64,000 nucleotides of DNA from Notamacropus eugenii (GCF_028372415.1 NC_092878.1:5483501-5547500), one strand, 5' to 3'. Positions 23,759 to 33,602 are shown, counted from the stretch's first letter. Made by a program: numbers and translations. The notes: generated by a model not told the origin, from the letters alone.

Positions 23759-23844
23759 GTTTGCTTACTAGAGGGATGTCTGTCCTGAGGTTTATGTCTT
23801 AGCAGAGAGCTGGTCTGGTTCGGTTAAAATGGCAGCAGGAGAAG

Positions 23845-24055
23845 GAACGGCCGCATGGCATTTTGGATTCAGAATCAGGAAACCAAATTGAAACTCTGAA
23901 TCTGCCACTTATTAGTTAAGTGAACTACAGAAAGTTCTCCTATTCTCTGAGTCTTATTTTCTTGTGTATACAGTAGGAATGGATGTGGAGATGGAATTAC
24001 ATTATTTCTGAGGTTCGTTTTATCCCTAAACTCTGACATATGCCAATGAACTCAG
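23845..24055 (+). mobile_element. MIR-family SINE, diverged
   Basis: gcattttggattcagaatcagg, ctgccacttattagttaagtg and tctgagtcttattttcttgtg follow the MIR order. Confidence 0.65.
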
Positions 24056-24307
24056 ATGCCATTATTAATGGTTTTGGAGAGTCTGTTTTCTGTGGTACTT
24101 ATTTGATGCCATTTTCACTCAAAATTATAAGAGCTTCCTAAAAGCATCAAGAGATGTTTTCAGCGGATTAGCTTATTACTGAATGTTCAATGAAAGCTTT
24201 AACAATGTTTTACTAGGTTGACCTTTGGAAAAGTTATTTCAAATCTATGCTGGATTTAGAATTTCAAAGAAATTTCTGTAGTGGTTTTAATATTGCCTCT
24301 GTCACTC

Positions 24308-24404
24308 ATTACATAAGCTCTGTAAGGGCAAAGACTTGTCTTTTTATTTTCGGAACCTAGTACAGTGGCTGGCATACAACAGGCCCTTAATAAATGCCTG
24401 ATTA
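24308..24404 (+). mobile_element. L2-type LINE tail
   Basis: agggcaaagacttgtctttt, ctagtacagtggctggcata, ccttaataaatgcctgatta. Confidence 0.8.
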
Positions 24405-24407
24405 ATT

Positions 24408-24498
24408 GACCTCAGTTTACTCATCTGTAAAATGGATCAAATGGAGTAGATGAATACTTTAACTGTGTCTTCAACTCTATATTTTATAATTCTATAAC
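24408..24498 (+). mobile_element. MIR tail fragment
   Basis: cctcagtttactcatctgtaaaatgg, then a diverged tail. Confidence 0.7.
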
Positions 24499-25299
24499 CT
24501 TTCTCTTCCAAGTTGTGGGAGAATAAAGACCAAAGTGGAGGAGTTGGCAGCAGCAGATAAAGAAGTCAGTGGTTAACATTCTCATTATAATCATGATAGT
24601 AGAAAAGCTGGGTGAAGGGATGAGGACGGAAGGTGGAAAATGACGAAGAAATTAATAGAGGGAAGACTAGGGCCCTTAACTAGTGGGATGAGGTAATGTC
24701 TTAGAGCAAATATACAGTTGAAAATAACTTTATTGAGTCTGATTCCTTTTTTTTCTCCACAATATCAAAAGTAGAAACTTCTGGGAGACTAGATTTTATC
24801 AGCTGGGTCCTGTTAAGATTATTAATTTTCCTAGAGAATCCTAGTTTATTTGAACCAGGTAAAATTGTCTTCCAAGTGTATCGGATAACTACTTTGTGTA
24901 TCTCCACGGATGATTAATAAGAGTGGGATAAAAATAAAGCATTCTCTTTTCCCTGTCTAATGTACAGAAAGAAGATATAGAGTTTTGGAGTGTTTGAACT
25001 GTATTTCAGGAAGGAGGTGTGAGCCAAAATTTAGAAGTTTCTTATTCTGTTTAAAATTACATTTCATCTCTGTTTATAACCACATTGAATATTCCATGCC
25101 TAATATAAGTCCCTCATTTATACACAAAAAGGCAAGGTGTTACAGTTGTGAAAGTAGGTTATTTCTTCCCATCTTGAGTTCAATATTTCCTAGTCGATAG
25201 AGAGATGCTAGGGTAGGGTGCCTATAAAAGAGATGTTAAACCTTTGTGTGTCTACCAGTCTATTGGTCTCCTTATAAGAATATATTTTTTAAATGCATA
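24499..25299. other. Unassigned DNA
   Basis: No gene or nameable repeat. Confidence 0.4.
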
Positions 25300-25506
25300 C
25301 AAGGGTAGGGTACCTGTGACCTTGAAGCCACATGTGACCTTCTAGGTCTTTGAGCACAGATTTTTGACTGAATCCAAGTTTTACAGAACAAATCCTTTTA
25401 TTAAGGGGATTTATTCTATGAAGTCTGGATTCAGTAAAAGGGTTGCACTTGAGGACTTAAAGGGCCACATGTGGCCTCAAGGCCACAGAATCCACCCCAC
25501 ACCCTG
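25300..25506. mobile_element. Palindromic hAT-type MITE, copy 1
   Basis: Both halves are inverted copies: ccttgaagccacatgtgacc on the left and ggccacatgtggcctcaagg on the right, with a centre of acagaacaaatccttttatt against its mirror. Ends AGGGTAGGG and CACACCCTG fit CAGGG-type hAT termini. About 205 bases; related to the copy at 34164. Confidence 0.7.
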
Positions 25507-26455
25507 ATAGAATAAGAGACATAGAATTACAAAGAAAACCAATTATATTCAATACAGTAATCAAATTATTTTTAGTTCACAGACCTCATTAAGAACCCTT
25601 GAATATTAGAAATAAGATGAAGTCTCCCTTACTGTGGTCTCCTGAAGTTACACTGTCTCCTTTTCTTCCCTGACTTCCCTGTCTTGGTCTTGGCACTTCC
25701 AGACAGAAGGAAAGAGTTAGTTGCTAATAATAAAAAAAAATAAACTGATAGGAATATTATAAAAAACACATTTTATTGACACAATGTTTTTGACACAAAA
25801 ACTACTTCCTAGTAGTCCTCCTCCATATGTATACACACATGGGCACATTGTCTTTTCCCTTATTTAATTAAAAATATAAAAACTAAATAAAATATGATCT
25901 GATAAAGTGCTGTGACTGAGAGAAGGAGTATGACCTTTAGAATTTCTTAACAGAGATGAAGAAGCGTGTTCTCACATTTGTCACATGGCGTCAGCTCTGG
26001 TATTTCATATGAATTTTGTTTTCCTCATTAATGTTATTGTATTATTATTTTCTTTTTTTATTCCAAAGTTAACAAACACCCAAAGGGACCATTTCCACAT
26101 ACAAAACAGAAGTAAAGAAACCTATGAAACTGTTACGTCCATCTTGGTTTTTAAACTATACATATATATATATTATAAACCATATATATACATATAAAAT
26201 ATTCATCATGTCACATTCAAATCTATTCTATTTGTTTCCTTTCTGTGAATTTTTAAAGATATTTGAATGACCCTCATTTTTTTAGTTCTTATATAACACA
26301 CTGCTAACTAAATTAAAATAAAATAAAAAGTTAACAATCCTTATGACAAATGAACGTATTCATATTATTTATATTGCCCTCTTGGTTTGCTTTCTGGGAC
26401 CTAAATTAAATACAAATTTCTTGGTTTTTTTGTTATTTCTTTGAACACAATAATA
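25507..26455. other. AT-rich DNA with (TA)n at 26158-26200
   Basis: Nothing recognised besides the TA-rich microsatellite. Confidence 0.45.
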
Positions 26456-26459
26456 TTTC

Positions 26460-26925
26460 ATTAAAATAAAATATTAAGAGCTTTTGATTTGCTCCAGCTC
26501 CTTATGTAAATGGTGAATTTTTATCTTTCAAATGTTTCTTATAATGTATACTATATATCACATGTAACATTACGCAAATATATATATTATAATATACACA
26601 TACATATATGGATTCAGCTTTCTGATCTACTCTGTTATCCTCTTTTGTTTTTTTAGGAGAGTTCATTCCATTCATGTTAACATATATCTTAAACTACTTC
26701 CTCTCTGTTTCATTGAGTATTTGGTAGTATTTATTTCTACCTTGATTTTAGTCCTAATTTTCATTTTTCTCTTAATTTTTCTCTTTTGACTGATTTGTTT
26801 TTTATTCTGAGTTTTGTGCTATTTTCTTTAATACACATTTCTTCATGTGTTATGACATTTTCTGGTTCTATACTCATCTTCCTTCTTTTTAAAATTATGA
26901 GTCTTTATTATTGAGAATTTGGCCA
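26460..26925 (-). mobile_element. L1, endonuclease start and inter-ORF region
   Basis: Reverse L1 wording tttgatttgctccagctcctt and gatctactctgttatcctct, ending at gttcattccattcatgtt (the start of the ORF2 endonuclease), then pyrimidine-rich inter-ORF DNA. A TA/CATA run lies at 26566-26610. Confidence 0.65.
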
Positions 26926-26960
26926 ATAATCATTAAGTATTTATTAAGCTCTTATTATAG
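26926..26960 (+). mobile_element. L2/MIR3-type repeat, left part
   Basis: aatcattaagtatttattaagctcttattatag; the element resumes at 27500 after an LTR. Confidence 0.65.
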
Positions 26961-27499
26961 TGTAATGGTAATTATAAGAGTTAAATCTCTTCCCCAGTCA
27001 TTAATAGGCCTGCCATAGAGGGAAGTTCGATTAGGGGAGATCTGTTTTGTAGGAAAGCCCACACCTTTTATTAATTTCTAATGAGGCACTGGTTCTCTAG
27101 GGTTGCCATGCCCTCTGGCTCTACAAAGTGTATAAATACTTTGAAGTGAGGTTTTGTTTTGGGGCTTGCTCTGGAAGTGTTTGTTTGGCCAGGTGAGCCT
27201 CTTGGTAGCTGCTAAAAACCCAGATGTTATGGTCAGATAGGTGGATCTGTCTGTTGATCTGTGACGTATGTATTGCTTACGGTCAGATAGTCAGAAGCCT
27301 TGTCTGTTGGCTGATCTTTGTTTCTCTACTTTCTCTGAAGTTCAGGGTGCTGACTATTTTCCCTGAACGAAGTGAATGATCTATGTGCTTGATTAAAGTA
27401 GATTGTTGACCTCTCAAAAGCTGTTTTCCTTTCAGAAAAGCAGATCTAAGAACCTGTACAGCAGGCCCTCCTGTGTATGCCGGGGTCCTTGCTGTTACA
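26961..27499 (+). mobile_element. Solo LTR of an endogenous retrovirus
   Basis: A 539-base segment beginning TGTAATG and ending GTTACA, standing inside an older L2/MIR3-type repeat whose two halves lie on either side. A TATA-like box (tataaata) is near 27131 and an ATTAAA signal near 27392, which sets the orientation. Flanking pentamers are only similar, in keeping with age. No internal retroviral genes accompany it. Family not identified; the TGT...ACA ends occur in several ERV groups. Confidence 0.65.
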
Positions 27500-27590
27500 T
27501 ATGTGTCAGGCCCTGTGCTAAGTTTTGAAAGTTAAAAAACAGCAACAACAGAGGTAAAATTCCAAAAGAACTGATAATTTAATACTATGC
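27500..27590 (+). mobile_element. L2/MIR3-type repeat, right part
   Basis: tatgtgtcaggccctgtgctaag continues the element broken at 26960. Confidence 0.7.
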
Positions 27591-28330
27591 TCAAGTTTTC
27601 TCTATGGGCTTTCCTGCTCCTTCTCTTCTAATACGTTATCATCTCATCAGGTATTAACTCTGTTTGGCCCTTCCTTCCATCACTGAGTAAGCCCAGACCA
27701 CCAGACCTTGGTGATTTCAGATGCTCCTTTAACTGAGGGATGGAAGCGTCTGTTCAGGTCCTTGTTTGGTGGAATCTCTCAGGGAATAAGAGGCTTCACT
27801 GGTTTGCTCTCTTTCCCTCACACAGAACACCAGCTTTGCATTCCTGGGTCTTCCGCTCTGTGTTTACATGCTTTCTCCCTTGTTAAGGAGTGGTGTGAGG
27901 GGTCGGATGGAATCACCGTCAAAGGGGAGCGATAGAAATTACACCCAGTCAAAACTCATAACCTGTATGTTATGTCACACAGTCACAGCGTGCATGTGTG
28001 AGCTGCACAAAATATGGCAGGGTAAGGCTTAGCCAGTAATGAAGGTTCACAGCCCCTGCTACAATTTCAGAAAGTTTTATATTGAAATGAGGTTGTGTCC
28101 ATCATCTTCTCTTCCTGTTGAAATAGCAATCACCATATACCTGGACACATTACATAACTGGAGGAAGGAGGATTTGAGAGTTCTGCTAAAAACCAACATA
28201 CATTTTCCAAGTCCTATTCATGTTTTTCTTTAGAAAATTGTTCATATCCTTTTATGACTTATCTATCCCAGTCTTGTTATTTTAATTCCCTATAGATTTT
28301 ACATAACATAATTTTTAGCAGATGCAAATT
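27591..28330. other. Unassigned DNA
   Basis: Less AT-rich than the surroundings. A 75-residue frame (27708-27935) has no motif; an undescribed LTR or lost exon is possible. Confidence 0.35.
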
Positions 28331-28339
28331 CTTTTCTGT

Positions 28340-29445
28340 CAAACAAGAGCTTCTCTTCTTAATTAGCTACATAAATTTTACTCTGGCAATGTCAGAAGTA
28401 GAACAAGCTTCAAAGGAACTAGCAAAGAGGAGGACAAAACCTTCTGGTCCTAATGGATTCACTGGAGAATTCTAATAAATTTTTAAAGAAAAATTTCATA
28501 CCAATACAACAAAAATTATTCTTAAAAATTTATATAGGCCTCCTACCAGTTTGCACGTATGAGATATAGTCTTAATATTGAAACCAGGAAAGAATAAAGA
28601 ACAACAGAATGGCAGATCAATATTCTTAATAATACTGATTCAAAAATTTAAAACACTGTCACAGAATCTAAAAAAATTAGTCTGAAAAATCATTTATTAA
28701 TAATCAAGTTATGTTTTTATGACAGATAAAAGGATGGTTCAACATTAGGAAAATAATCCACATAATTACTCTGATTAAAAACAATATATGATTACCTCAG
28801 TAGATACAGAAAAATTTTTTTTTTCTGTACAAAGTACAACACTTATTCATGCTGAAAGCCCTGCAAAGTATAAATACAGAGGGACCTTTTCTAAGACCAT
28901 AAAAAGCATTTATCTAAAAATCCAAAATAAGCATCATATGCAACAAACATATACTAGAACTTTAAAAAAAAAATAGGAGTGAAACAAGGATGCCCACTCT
29001 CCCCACCATTAGTTAAGATAGTTTAGAAATGCTAGCAACAACAAGACAAGAGAAAGAGATTAAAGCTATAAAATTTAGTAAAATAGAGATAAAACTATAT
29101 ATATTTGTTGATGATATGACAGTATACTTGGAAAATCCAAGGGAAACATCAAAATTACTGGCACAATTAATGGCTTCAGCAAATTGCAGGTTACAAAATA
29201 AATCTTCAAAAATCAACATTATTTCTATATAATAATATAAATCAACAAAATCCAAAAGGTAATAATACAAAGGGAAATTCCATTCCAAATAAAAATAAAA
29301 TACATTAAAGTATATGGGGATCAATCTACTAAAGCAAAGAAAATCACAAAGGTTATAAAAATTAAGAAGCATGGAAGGAACTCCATGAACTGATGCAAAG
29401 TGAAGTAAAGCCAAGAAAACTCTATACACATCCACAATAATAAAT
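28340..29445 (+). mobile_element. L1 ORF2 reverse-transcriptase region, decayed
   Basis: Pieces of the RT domain in order: GPNGFTGEF near 28448, IKNR/MADQYS-like wording near 28610, GWFNIR near 28735, GVKQGCPLSPP at about 28977 and the FVDDMTVYLENP catalytic box at about 29104. Then a jump to the 3' region (cttcatgaactgatgcaaag-like, 29380-29440). Confidence 0.8.
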
Positions 29446-29454
29446 ACAATATAT

Positions 29455-29575
29455 GATAAACATTTATTAAGTACCTACAATGTGCCAGACACTCTGTGCT
29501 ATGTGCTGGTGATACAAATTAAAAACAAAAGAACAGTCCTGTCCTCAAGGAGCTTACAATGAAATGGGGGAAGAC
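29455..29575 (+). mobile_element. L2/MIR3-derived marsupial repeat
   Basis: acatttattaagtacctaca, gccagacactctgtgctatg, ctgtcctcaaggagcttaca. The tail beyond 29575 is diverged. Confidence 0.8.
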
Positions 29576-29972
29576 AAAGCACAAAAGGAAGCTGAATGCA
29601 GAGAGAAGTACAAAAGGCTACCCGGCTCAGAGGTAGCATAAAGATGAAGAGGGAGTTGAAACCAAGCAGATCAGCTGGTGGCAAATGAAGAAATCACTGA
29701 GGTTTTGGACCCTCTGTAATGGGAGGTTATAGGAAGATTTTTTGCTCTACCTTCCAGCCCTCTAATTAGAGAGGCGGGAACACCTAAGGATATGGATTAG
29801 GTGCGAATAACAAAACTGAAGCAATCTCTATGATGATAAGTTTTTGAGTGGTGAGTTTATCCTGGTTGGGCATAAAGAAGATGATAGAAGTGAAGTAGAG
29901 CAACAGGTGACAAAGAGATGGTTGGGATTTTTGAGCCCGCTATAATGTGAGGCTATGGGAGGAGGTCTCAGG
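29576..29972. other. Unassigned, possibly tail of the preceding repeat
   Basis: Purine-rich; no frame or name. Confidence 0.35.
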
Positions 29973-30191
29973 TAACTAGGTGGCACAGTGGATAGAGCTC
30001 TGATCCTAGAATCAGGCTGCATTTCAATCTAGCTTCACACACTAAACTAGTGTGGGACCCTAGGCAAGTTACTTAATTCTGTTTGTCTCAGTTTCCTAAT
30101 CTGTAAAATGAGCTGGAGAAGGAAATGGCCAAACCACTCGGCACCTTTGTCATGAAGAGTTGGACATGCCTAAAATATGCCTGAACAACAA
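29973..30191 (+). mobile_element. Marsupial tRNA-derived SINE, full length
   Basis: Opens taactaggtggcacagtgg, passes ctcagtttcctaatctgtaa and ggagaaggaaatggccaaac, and ends tgcctgaacaaca. A clear sense-strand copy. Confidence 0.93.
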
Positions 30192-30194
30192 AAT

Positions 30195-30500
30195 GGGAGG
30201 AGGAATTTTTTTAAAAAGGAATATTGTAAAATTATAAAGAACAAGCAAAGGTTGAAAGATGAGATATAACAAGATGCTATTACGTGACCCCTCTGCAGAG
30301 GAAAGAGGTCAACAAGTGTTGCACATATCACATATTTTCAGACTTTTTCAAAGTACTGCTTAGTTAATCTGATTTTCCTCTTCTTTTTTTTTTTCTTAAA
30401 AAATATAATTTATTACTTGGGATGGCCTTCTGGAAGAACAGGAAAAGGGATACTGGGGAAAACTGTGATGAAATAAAAAGACCAATGTAAACTTATGCAA
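30195..30500 (+). mobile_element. L1 3' end
   Basis: Matches the tail at 57440-57660: gttgcacatatc, then the T-rich run, tataatttattacttggga and a final ggaaaagggatactggggaa. Confidence 0.65.
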
Positions 30501-30801
30501 AAAATTATTAAAAGTTTTATTGGTAAACATTTTTTAATTTTACACAATTGAAAACAGGAGGGAAAAGCATTGTATTCACCCATCCCCAAGACTAAGAGGG
30601 TGAAAAAAATGGAGAGGAGACACAACAATGCCAAGCTGATCTTTGCTTGCTAAATGCTTCTTGATTTGACTCTCCCGTGTCTGGCTAAAACTATTTCCCC
30701 TAATTGTGAAATAACTGGCTGTCCCTTTTAACTGAATTTTTTAATGGCATGACCTTTATGTTGAGACCACCTAAATTCACTGGACTTTCACTGGTTTCTA
30801 G
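30501..30801 (+). other. Intron end and splice acceptor of the FAM170-family gene
   Basis: Unique sequence ending in ctttcactggtttctag, a reasonable acceptor with AG at 30800-30801. In the reading frame of the exon a stop occurs at 30762-30764, so the open stretch before the acceptor is short. Confidence 0.6.
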
Positions 30802-32465
30802 GAATCTCAGAAGCAGAACAGCCCTCACCCCAACCTGGACCTTCAGCACCAAGAGGCGTAGACCCAGACCCTATCATTAATGAGGAAGAAGCAGAAAGGA
30901 GAGAGGATTCTTCCTCATCTTCTCCCTATTTTGTGTATAAGAAGCCGAAGGCGACCTCCAGTCGTAAAGTCAGCTCAGCAGAAGACAGCTACTACAGCTG
31001 TGCTTACTATGCCCGTGTCAGGACTATAAAGGGAGTAGCTGTGAAGTGGCACACTTCAGCTGGATTTCGGGCTGTTGGAAAGAAGCCCCAGATGTATGAA
31101 GCAGAGGTGTCAGGGGAAACCACCATCGGGTCCCCTCCCACCAGCAGCGTTACCACCATGCGCCAGGACATTGAAACTCATTCTTCAGAGGAAGATCCTG
31201 GTGAGATCCAAATGAATGAAATAACTCTCCAAGTCTCCCAGAATGTGAAGGAAGAGCTTTACGAAGATCCCAGTGAGGAGGAAGTACCTGGGCCCTCCCA
31301 CAGGGAGGAAGAGAGGCCGAGGGTGGCCACCCCCGACTGGCTGGTCACCACAGATAAAGGCTTCCGCTGCCTGGCCTGTTGCCGGGTATTCCTCACTCTG
31401 GAGGCCCTCATGGAACATGCTCGTTTTGGGGTAAAGGAGGGTTTCAGCTGCAGAGTCTTTAATGAAGCGATGCTGGAAATGAGGTGTAATCAGGAGAAAA
31501 AGCGAGAGATTCGTTGGCGACAAGCAGAGGTCCGGCGTCGTCAGCTAGAGAACTGGCAACGCCATGCACACAACTGGCGCCATGGAAGAGACGCTGGGCA
31601 TCAAGAAACTCCATTCAATCAAGCTCAGGCCCGGCGTCGTCACCTGGAGACTTGGCATCGACAAGCACAGGCTCGACGTCGCCGAATGCAGGCTCAATTT
31701 AATCAACTTCGGGCTGAGTACCGTCAACAGGAATCCCAACATCACCAGCAAGAGGCCCAATTCAATCAACTTCGAGCCCAGTATCGTCACCAAAACCCCC
31801 AGCATCATCAAGTGCAGAACTGGCATCACCGACTAGAAGCCATACAACATTGGCGAGAGAGCCAGATTCAGCAAGGTCTGAACACGTGTCATCAGTTGGA
31901 AACGTGGAATCATCAAATCCAGGCCTGGCGCCACAGACTGGAGGCTGTGCATCGTCACCGAGAGACCCAACTTCAACAAGCCGAGGCCCGGCATCGTCAT
32001 CTAGAAACCTGGTGTCATCAAGCACGGGCCCGGCGTCTCAGACTGGAGGCTCAACGTCATCAACAAGAAGCCCATCATGTAGCTGAGGCCCAGCACCATC
32101 ACCGAGAAAGCCAGCACCATCGAGGACGAGCTGGGCACCATCAACTAGACGGTGTTCATCATCAACAAGACACCCAGCTTAATCAAGCACAGGCCCGGTA
32201 TTGTCCATTTGAGACTATGCATCATCAACGAGACCCCCAGCTTTATCCAAGTGGTGTCTGGCATCATCAACCTGAAACTCGGTGTCCTCATCAAGTGCAA
32301 GCCCAGCACCAGAGACTAGAGACTGTGCGTGATCAACGAGAAGCCCAATTTCATCAAGCTACTGAGGACCAGCATCGGGCTAGAGAAACTCATCGTCATC
32401 AAGCCCGGGCCCAGCATCGCAGAACCATAATACGGCATCATCAACCACATGGCCAGCATCGCTGA
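30802..32465 (+). CDS. FAM170A: FAM170-family protein (FAM170A-like), main exon
   Basis: Nuclear or testis-type FAM170 zinc-finger protein. Residues are counted from codon 30933 (a GTG; the frame is open upstream to the acceptor, adding 43 codons). Residues 24-50 carry AYYARVRTIKGVAVKWHT and 64-75 IGSPPTSSVTT, both recognisable in FAM170A; residues 133-177 carry ATPDWLVTTDKGFRCLACC then EHARFGVKEGFSC, the family's finger with C146, C149, H162 and C173 as likely zinc ligands. An acidic stretch lies at 84-127. Residues 190-510 form a His/Gln/Arg/Glu-rich tail with a 7-residue lattice, so the protein would be about 568 residues if the first exon is right, against roughly 330 that I recall for human FAM170A. 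The exon is clearly more GC-rich than its surroundings. GF--V-KKP in residues 44-52 is more FAM170B-like, so the paralogue call is tentative; the gene-desert setting favours FAM170A. Confidence 0.85.
31500..32465 (+). repeat. Coding repeat array, 7-residue lattice (63-bp higher unit)
   Basis: The motif [LRQFP]-E-[TASN] recurs at residues 205, 224, 238, 252, 266, 273, 287, 294, 301, 308, 322, 336, 343, 357, 371, 378, 391, 405, 412, 426, 433, 447, 462, 469 and 484 of the main exon. Spacings are almost all 7 or 14, with a frequent 14+7 pattern giving a 21-residue (63-base) unit. Typical segments are HRHLETWCHQARARR and HRLEAVHRHRETQLQQ. Units are diverged, so this is an old array. Confidence 0.85.
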
Positions 32466-32895
32466 CAAGTAGCCCAGAAACTACCCAAGAGAACCTGCTG
32501 TCTAATCTCTAGTCCAGGGATGCCAGGGCACCAGGAATCACCCCATGATGGCTCATTCTCCAAAGAGGAGCAAGTCTTGATGTTAAGAAGTCCTACCAAG
32601 CCCATGGATAGATTCAACTCTTTCATGGCCCCAGCTACCCTGAATCATATCAATTCACCATCCCCTCTGACTTTAACTACCACAACACCTATCAAAGGTG
32701 ACAAGATGCAACTGGACTCTAACTGCTGTGACATGAAAATGAGAAAATCAACACAATTTGAGTCCAGGGGAAAGGAAGTCATCAGGAGCTCTGAGCAACA
32801 TCATTTATTAGAAGGAGTGTGGAGTGCTATGAGGACCAGAAGACCCAGAGAGCACCTTCAAGAGGAAAAGGGAATTTGTACTTCTAGGAAGACAG
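32466..32895 (+). CDS. In-frame open extension of the FAM170 exon beyond the TGA
   Basis: The codons after TGA (32463-32465) stay open in the same frame through 32948: QVAQKLPKRTCC, then a Ser/Thr/Pro-rich stretch (SPSPLTLTTTTPIKG) and a charged end (EHLQEEKGICTSRKT). At 32895/32896 there is a strong donor, ACAG|GTGAGT, leaving phase 1, the same phase as the exon's start. It may be former coding sequence cut off by a new stop, a spliced 3' UTR, or chance. No family match is recognised in the extension itself. Confidence 0.45.
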
Positions 32896-32948
32896 GTGAG
32901 TTCAAGTCCCTTAAACACTTAGCAATTGTGCCACTTTGGACAGTGTAG

Positions 32949-33276
32949 TCCAGTTCAAAAAACATTTATTCCCTACACTATTTATTCTCTACAATAAGGT
33001 ACTGGGTCAATTTTTATTTGTTATACTCTGTTCCTCATCTCTAAAAGGATTGTTTTGGATTATAAATTATAATTTAAAATCCACTTGAGCTGTAAAAGCA
33101 CACACACACATATGAACATACACATGTAATAATTTGGAGGTCTAAAGACAAATGTCAAGAACCAGCAGCCTTAGATACCATGCTAAGACACAGGGAGGGG
33201 AGTAACCAGGTAGACCCCAGGACTCTTCCTTTCCACACCTCTCTGCTATCTCCATAAACATTATTCTTAATCCCAG
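32949..33276. other. Possible intron with (CA)n-like run
   Basis: Short CA/TA run at 33100-33130; no other feature. Ends in ttattcttaatcccag, a good acceptor (AG 33275-33276). Confidence 0.4.
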
Positions 33277-33539
33277 GTTTATGGAGGAACAGAAAGCTGA
33301 ACTTCTCATCAGAGATGATCAAAGCAGAGAGCAAGAGAGAAGGCAGAATTCATGAAAAGGAAGCCAAAAGAAAGAAGAGGATAGGAATGGATCCTGACAG
33401 TAGGGATAGAACAACGTGGTACAATGGACAGAGAACTGGCCTTGGAATCAAGAAGGATGGGTCCAAATTCTGCCTCAGGCTCTTTGTGTCTCTATGTAAG
33501 TCCTTTCACTTCTCTGGTCTTAAGTTTCCTCACCTGTAA
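33277..33539 (+). CDS. Candidate last exon of the FAM170-family gene
   Basis: After the acceptor the phase-1 join from 32895 gives Gly, then LWRNRKLNFSSEMIKAES and a very basic stretch (EAKRKKR) to a TAA at 33537. The last 45 codons lie in a MIR-family SINE, so the C-terminus would be repeat-derived. Whether any of it is translated depends on the upstream TGA. Low confidence. Confidence 0.18.
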
Positions 33540-33602
33540 AAAGAGGGGGTTGAACTTGGTGGCCTCTAAGATCTCTTCTAGCTCTAAATTTATTAATCTA
33601 TG
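33405..33602 (+). mobile_element. MIR-family SINE, full length
   Basis: gtggtacaatggacagagaac, aagtttcctcacctgtaaaa, ggttgaacttggtggcctcta and agctctaaatttattaatc. Confidence 0.9.

Noticed and set aside
25300-25506. CRISPR-like or regulatory palindrome
   Set aside because: The inverted structure is a hAT-type MITE with a second copy at 34164.
29013-29435. 140-residue hydrophobic minus-strand frame resembling a membrane protein
   Set aside because: It is antisense to the L1 reverse transcriptase; AT-rich antisense gives false Phe/Leu/Ile runs.
31185-32086. Several 78-112 residue frames on both strands across the FAM170 exon
   Set aside because: They overlap the strongly supported frame and follow from the stop-poor 63-base repeat; no family motif in any of them.
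32520-32948. Independent 142-residue gene starting at ATG 32520
   Set aside because: The frame is the direct continuation of the FAM170 exon after its TGA, and a splice donor lies inside it; a separate gene is less likely.
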